Assembly: GCA_047495785.1 (NCBI GenBank)
Contig: JBLDXI010000032.1
Location: 2,294,001-2,358,000, forward strand
Direction of reading: 5' to 3'
DNA from: Lepidodermella squamata
Taxonomy: Eukaryota > Gastrotricha
Length of the DNA stretch: 64,000 nucleotides
The position numbers and the translations under genes were made by a program. How positions within the stretch are numbered: position 1 is the first letter of the stretch; each line of letters opens with the position of its first letter. The notes under the pieces were generated by a model. The model made no database searches, was not told the DNA's origin, and saw nothing but the letters and a program-made list of their open reading frames with translations. Below, piece after piece: positions 59,076 through 64,000 of the stretch.

Positions 59076-60020
59076 TACCGTCACTTGGGGTAATCTGGGT
59101 CAGTGGGGCTATTCGGACGAATGTTCATGAAAACGGGAGAATGAGCATGGCTCAAAAACTACCCGGCCGTTGGCAGTGAAATTTTGCACGGAGTTAGGTG
59201 GAAAGACGACCCATATGCTATAAAAATTTCATGGCCTGAGAGTAAGTGGTTGTAAAGATATGGCCTTACCTTTCAGGTGTAAGTTTGACTCAGTTTAAGC
59301 ACTGTTCTGCGTTGAATTACCTGGACCCGAAGAGAATTTTGCTGGACCTGCGCCCAATTTTTCCTGAATCTACAGACGCTAGGGCACCCATGAAAATTAA
59401 AAACGCCCCGATCCGACTCGTACTTTTGTCTAATTAATTGCGTCCTTTTAGCCCCACGAAAAAATGATGTTGTCGGGCTATTCGGTCTGCCATTTGAATA
59501 TGCTAATGAACTGCGTTCTTCAAAGGTTTCTTACTTATTAATGCGGACTTTAACTTCATTTCCATTTTAATTTTTGAATGAGCTGGAAAGGCTGCAGAAG
59601 ACTAATTTACTGGTGTCATACGACAGTGCCAATTAATTAATTACGACTATAATTGACAAATAATTCAACTAAAAATCAGTGTTTTAGTTTGCTCAAATTC
59701 TTGGGCATAAAAATGAAAATAAAAAAATTTTGCGGAAAAAAATTGCTCCGCGGCGTGGACTCGAACCCTGCTTTCGTACTTTGCTATGCTTTCTAGAAGC
59801 ACATCCCAAGCCACTCGACCACTGAACACAGCATATTAGTAATATTTGAATTGAATATTTATGTATCATTAATAGCCCCACACCTGTCCGAATAGCCCCA
59901 TCCGTGGGGCTATTCGGAATCCTGGTTCCATTGGAATCAGGACCTTCTGAAACGTGTAAAAATGCAAAAAAATCAGGGGGTCATTTTTTTTCGCCGTCCG
60001 GATAGCCCCAACTGACGGTA
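59076..60020. mobile_element. Inverted-repeat element, 945 bp, with GGGGCTATTCGGAC words
   Basis: The left end TACCGTCACTTGGGG (59076) and the right end, reversed, TACCGTCAGTTGGGG (60020) agree at 14 of 15 bases. The word GGGGCTATTCGGA recurs near 59107, in both orientations near 59887-59920, and as GTCCGGATAGCCCC near 59996. The inside contains only short frames, so it is non-autonomous. A tRNA-like piece lies inside at 59747-59832. The target duplication was not resolved. Confidence 0.65.
59747..59832 (-). pseudogene. Decayed tRNA-like sequence (Leu/Ser type)
   Basis: The minus strand has an A-box-like TGGTCGAGTGG, an anticodon arm (GTGCT, seven-base loop TCTAGAA, AGCAT) that would read TAG, a longer variable region and a B-box GGTTCGAGTCC. 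The T stem has two mismatches, position 33 is C rather than T, and the acceptor stem pairs poorly. It looks like a pseudogene or SINE head rather than a working tRNA. Confidence 0.45.
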
Positions 60021-60300
60021 GCGTAAAGCAAGCACAATCTGACTTAAAAAGCCCGACATATTTCTGTTGAAGAAATGTTGAACGCTCATATTAAGTCGTG
60101 CGAAAATAAGTAGTTTTAAATAAAATAGCTTTCAAATTTCCAAAAATGAATGCATTTGGCAACATAAATCTCGATTGTAGTTCATGAAAGCGAATACTGT
60201 GTCGCAACGTGGACATAGAAAAATACATTCAAAAGTTCCAGTTGCCGATTGCTTGGCTATTTTTTCCTGAGGGTTTAATGAATAAAATAATGAACGACAT
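60021..60300. other. 3' flank of the micro-exon gene
   Basis: About 280 bp, AT-rich; nothing was seen. Confidence 0.4.
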
Positions 60301-62735
60301 TTATCTCAAAGTTATGGCAAACTTTTGCGTAGCGGCTGTTGACTTGGTGGGTGCCTTCCCTTTCGCAGGAGGCTCGCTATCGTCACTATCATCATCATCA
60401 TCGTCATCGGTATCGGCTTTCTTTTTAGCTTGAGTACCACTTTTAGCGGCTGTTGAAAAATTTGGGAGATCAACATGTAATTAAACCCGATCAATTACAA
60501 TTCTTACCTGTTTTCGGAGGTGGAGTATCATCATCGTCGTCTTCAGTAGTATCATCGCTCTTAGTCTTAGCGGTGGACTTTCCTTTGGAAGCTGTGTGAA
60601 TTATATATGCACTGGATTAATAAAATCTTCTCAAGGAGTATAGCGGAGAGAAATAAATTGAAACTTAGGCGGATAGTTCGAAATCTAAAGTTTAAAAATA
60701 AATAATTTTTAACAAGCTGATGGCTTGGATGGTGCGGGTTTTTCGTCAGATTTCTTGGACCTTTCCTCAGAAAAAAATCTGTTAAGTAGGTATGTTTCAG
60801 ACATTTCACACTTTGAAAGAAGGTCAACATATTGAAAGTTCGAAGATGAAATTCTAGATAACTCAGACCATAGGAAAGAAGTCACTCGCGCAAAACTGAT
60901 CATAAGACATAAGGCATCAAGACATCGGGTCTTGCCTTTCACAGTGCTAGCTGAGGGGTTGTTATTAAGGTTAAGGCTATATGTATTATGTAATGAATCG
61001 TGGATAACCTGTTGATGGCTTGGATTCTGTTTCTGTTTCTGAATCCGCGGGTTTCTTTACAGGCTCTACTCCAATAAAAGCCGAATATGATCATATCGGA
61101 ACTAGTATTTCTTAATGGAACCTTTTTTCTTAGGCGAAGGCGTCTTTTCCTTTTTCTTCTCGGTATCTTCAGGTAAAAAATTGCCGAGAATATTATGCGA
61201 AGTTCTCCACAAATTAGTTACCCTTTTTGGGAGGTGAAGCTGTGCATAAGATTAAAACACAAACAGGGTAAACAAATTGGCGATAAGACGCGGCCAAATT
61301 ATGACTACCTTTCGTACTGGCGACAGTGCTTTCGTCGTCATCATCGTCATCATCCGAATCCTTTTTGGCTGGCTGAGTTTTTCCTGAAACATTTCCACCA
61401 TAAAGTTGAAAAAGTAATGCGAATACGATGTACGATGCCATTAGAAAATCAGGGGTGAAATTTCAAGTTTGAACTAAATCAGGAATGAGAATATTGAACC
61501 TTCGAAGCAGGGGTCAGGGCTTCAACAGTTAAATAAAAAGCACACAAGGGTTCTGCTGTTACCTTTCGCCGGAGGTTGCGCTGGGAAAATAAAGTTATAT
61601 GTAATTCTTGCTGAAGATGGTTTCAGCTTATCAACCCAATGAAGCTACCACTGAAGATTTTTCATCTTCATTAGAATTTGAATACTGCGAAAAATGTCGG
61701 TCCTTAGCCCGTGATTCATGCGTGATTCGCATGCCTTTTCCAAAAAACATTTACCTAGATTGCAACATAAAATTTTTGTATACATATTCCTGAAATACTT
61801 ACTCCTGCTCTTATAGAGCAGCTTGTTTTAATAACTTATAATGAAGATTTAGCGTATAAAATGATTTTTCGATGTGCGGCGGGGCTGGACTTTTTTGCGC
61901 TGAGTGGTTTGCGGATTCGTTAAAAGTTATATAAAGTTAGCTTCGGAAACCTTTTGCAGGCGAAGTCTTTCTATCAGGATCTGATTTCTTCGGGCTAGTT
62001 GGTGTAGCAGCTTTGCTTGCAGGTTTAACGGGTTCTTTGGCTAAAAGGTTCAATTTAATTTTGCTCAAAAATTTATTTCTAAGAAAATTGAAAGACGAGC
62101 CAGCTCAAATTAGGATTGGTAGCACGAGGTAGCACGAGCACAGTAGCACGAGGAAACTTAGGAAACACTATAAGGAAATTTTGAATTTGTTTTCAGGTTC
62201 GGGGATAAGAAGAGGCGAAACGAAGCTTGAGAAGAGCTTGAAGTTGAAGTGATTTCTACTGGCAGAATAAAGGAACGCGCGAAGTCAAGCAGTAGTAATA
62301 CCTGTTTTACCTGTGATTAAGCAATTACGTTCCAGGCTTTATTTACGCATCTAATTTCTACATTGCTACTTGCTACCTGACGTTTTCGCTGTTGTTGTCC
62401 TGGATTCAGTTTCGTCATCCGACGACTCTTCGACCTTCGGTTTTTTCGGACTTGCAGCCTTTTTAGCTGACACAAGGAGTGGTGAAATTAATTTTCAATG
62501 AAAAATTGCAGTCCAAAAATGTTATATAGCTGAAAAATAACTTTCTCGCTTCTACCCTAGAAACCTACACTGTGCGGGTGCTTGCTTCGCACTAGGTTTG
62601 GCGGCCGATTTTGAAGCTTCAGTTTCTGTTTCTGTCTCGGTTGTATCAGTCGTTACCGTTGTACCCGTAGTAGCTCTCGAAGTTGCTGCTTTACTACTCG
62701 TAGCTGCCGTAGTAGGAGCTGTTGTTGATGGTGGC
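60301..62735 (-). CDS. Disordered charged protein built from phase-1 micro-exons (5' end uncertain)
   Basis: Recognised exons (minus order): about 62735-62569, 62466-62377, 62040-61951, 61580-61563, 61383-61309, 61239-61222, 61166-61122, 61065-61009, about 60790-60714, 60591-60508, 60449-60301. Almost all start after one base of a codon and end the same way (phase 1-1), with lengths that are multiples of three: 90, 90, 18, 75, 18, 45, 57, 84. The protein is Lys/Ser/Thr/Pro-rich with acidic runs (DSDDDDDDDES; TTEDDDDDTPPPKT) and ends AATQKFAITLR. No folded domain is seen. The phase of the exon near 60714-60790 does not fit its neighbour, so another exon may be missing. The start codon was not found; alternative splicing from the upstream coiled-coil gene is possible. 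Confidence 0.65.
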
Positions 62736-63180
62736 GGTCTATCGAAAAATCATTTTTCAGGATAATTCGAAAATTAGTTCAGATTTTTTCAGTTTCCAAA
62801 TCAAAAATCAAAGGCCGAAAATTAGCTGGCCAACTTTTAACGTGAACATTTTATTTCAAAATGAAATCAAAGCAAGCAAAGGAAAAATCTACGTCGATAA
62901 AAATTAGGCAAATTGGCAAGGTAAAAAAGCTTGGCGAAACGGGTTCAGCATATGCAAAATATCACAATTCGCAAGGACAATAACAAAATAATTTTCTTCG
63001 CATTTTGATTTGAATAATAGACCGTTACAACAATAAAATCTCAGTCTTCACGCATGGCGTTATCACAGTTTGATTAGAATTTCGAAAAACAACATGAAAT
63101 AATGTGTACCTATCCAGACAAATTTGCGTAATGCCGATAGCTTCAAAAAATAATAACTACTCAATGTTGAACTATAATTC
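62736..63180. other. Spacer between two minus-strand genes
   Basis: About 445 bp. It should hold the 3' UTR of the coiled-coil gene and perhaps the 5' end of the micro-exon gene. No signal peptide or clear start was identified. Confidence 0.35.
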
Positions 63181-64000
63181 TCATTCAGGAGCATCTAATT
63201 GCCTTCTGTTGGACGTTTTACTAACAGTGCTTTTTTGTCGCTCTTCAACTTTTTGTTCATCCGTCTCGGGTTCCCGCGTCTCTACTGGCTTTTCTTCATC
63301 TTCCTTCTCCCTAAAAGATTCAGGCTCTTCTACAACCGGCTCGTGGTCAGCATGCTGGAATGGGCGGGTAAAACTACCAAAATCTTCGTTATCATTAGTT
63401 AAGGCGGCTAAAGAAGAGGTTAGGAAAACGTTCTCAGTATCGTAGGCTTCAATTCTGTCTATCGCACTGCGGTGCCAGTTGATCAGTCTCTGCTTCGACC
63501 TTTCCCACCTGAATAAGAAGCAGAACAAAATATAAGAGGCATGAAATGAAAATTTGCAACAAAAAATGATTAATGCAAATAAAATATATAAACTACGGCT
63601 TGACTGACAACATAAATACGCACCAATCAATCATCATTATCATAGCTAAATAAGCAAGCAAAAAATGAAAAAGGCGTGGCTTTAAAATCTTTTGCTATGG
63701 TAAAAACGTACTTGTTCCCTTCAGCAGCGTGGAGCCGATCAGCTGGAAGCGCTGATTTCGAATCTGCTATCGGCGGCCGGAGTTGTGAAGGCGGTATCTT
63801 ATCCTTGGAAACTTTTTCAAGAGCGCCACGCAACGTTTTGACTTCTTGCTGTAAGTTTGTGACGTCATCAACTCGCTGAAAAATGGATAAATAAAATTAG
63901 CCTAGAAACCAATAGGCTCTCGAAGTCAATACCATGACTTGCTCATCACCAATTTTGCTTTGGGTCTGAGTTCGAAGACCTTGAACCATCTCTTTGAGCC
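63181..64000 (-). CDS. 3' end of a coiled-coil protein gene (5' end outside window)
   Basis: Three exons can be read: beyond the edge to 63933, 63875-63712 and 63508-63181. They encode LKEMVQGLRTQTQSK, then VTNLQQEVKTLRGALEKV with heptad spacing, then WERSKQRLINWHRSAIDRIE, a folded-looking helical segment, and an acidic tail rich in E, P, K and T that ends RRQLDAPE. Introns are 57 and 203 bp. I do not recognise the family. The charged tail resembles in composition the protein of the next gene downstream, which is on the same strand. Confidence 0.6.

Noticed and set aside
59747-59832. A working tRNA-Leu(TAG) gene
   Set aside because: A and B boxes are present, but T33 is replaced by C, the T stem has two mismatches and the acceptor stem pairs poorly. 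Listed as a pseudogene only.

Overview
This window is nuclear DNA from a small-bodied invertebrate animal. Introns are mostly 50-60 bp with GT...AG ends, and genes lie a few hundred bases apart on both strands. The gene set includes sperm, cilium and centrosome genes (CCDC33, IFT140, RP2, IQCH, CEP131) that nematodes largely lack. A pair of mutually exclusive exons in the mitochondrial acyl carrier protein gene recalls insects. A panarthropod that keeps flagellated sperm, for example a tardigrade, would fit; the species cannot be named from the sequence.

Layout. 0-9.3 kb: the 3' end of a probable NOL9/GRC3 gene, a two-RING protein, three tandem secreted cysteine-motif genes, then NDUFA13 and SDHB (respiratory complexes I and II) on the minus strand. 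9.6-11.1 kb: a partial copy of the 5' end of CCDC33, broken by a 5'-truncated Penelope-like element with a hammerhead-like motif. 14-17 kb: a transposon-derived gene behind a tRNA-Glu fragment. 17.3-18.6 kb: nested palindromic repeats. 18.9-19.9 kb: an intronless orphan gene. 21,167-28,340: a 7,174-bp hAT transposon with an 8-bp target duplication, an intact-looking 748-residue transposase and three accessory genes on the same strand. It sits about 0.5 kb upstream of CCDC33, and the copy at 9.6-11.1 kb preserves the empty site.

28.8-58 kb is the conserved block: CCDC33, IFT140, RP2, a retrotransposon remnant, a 676-bp inverted-repeat element, a phospholipid scramblase, IQCH, CutA, mitochondrial ACP and CEP131. 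59-60 kb holds another inverted-repeat element with a decayed tRNA-like segment. 60.3-62.7 kb encodes a disordered, charged protein from at least eleven small exons, nearly all phase 1-1 and two only 18 nt long. The window ends inside a coiled-coil gene.

Most promising observations: (1) the multi-gene hAT transposon; (2) the tandem secreted family with an eight-cysteine C-terminal signature; (3) the phase-symmetric micro-exon gene; (4) the ACP exon pair separated by a 25-nt spacer, probably too short to splice. Exon models were made by hand from reading frame, GT/AG sites and family knowledge; no search or alignment tool was used.
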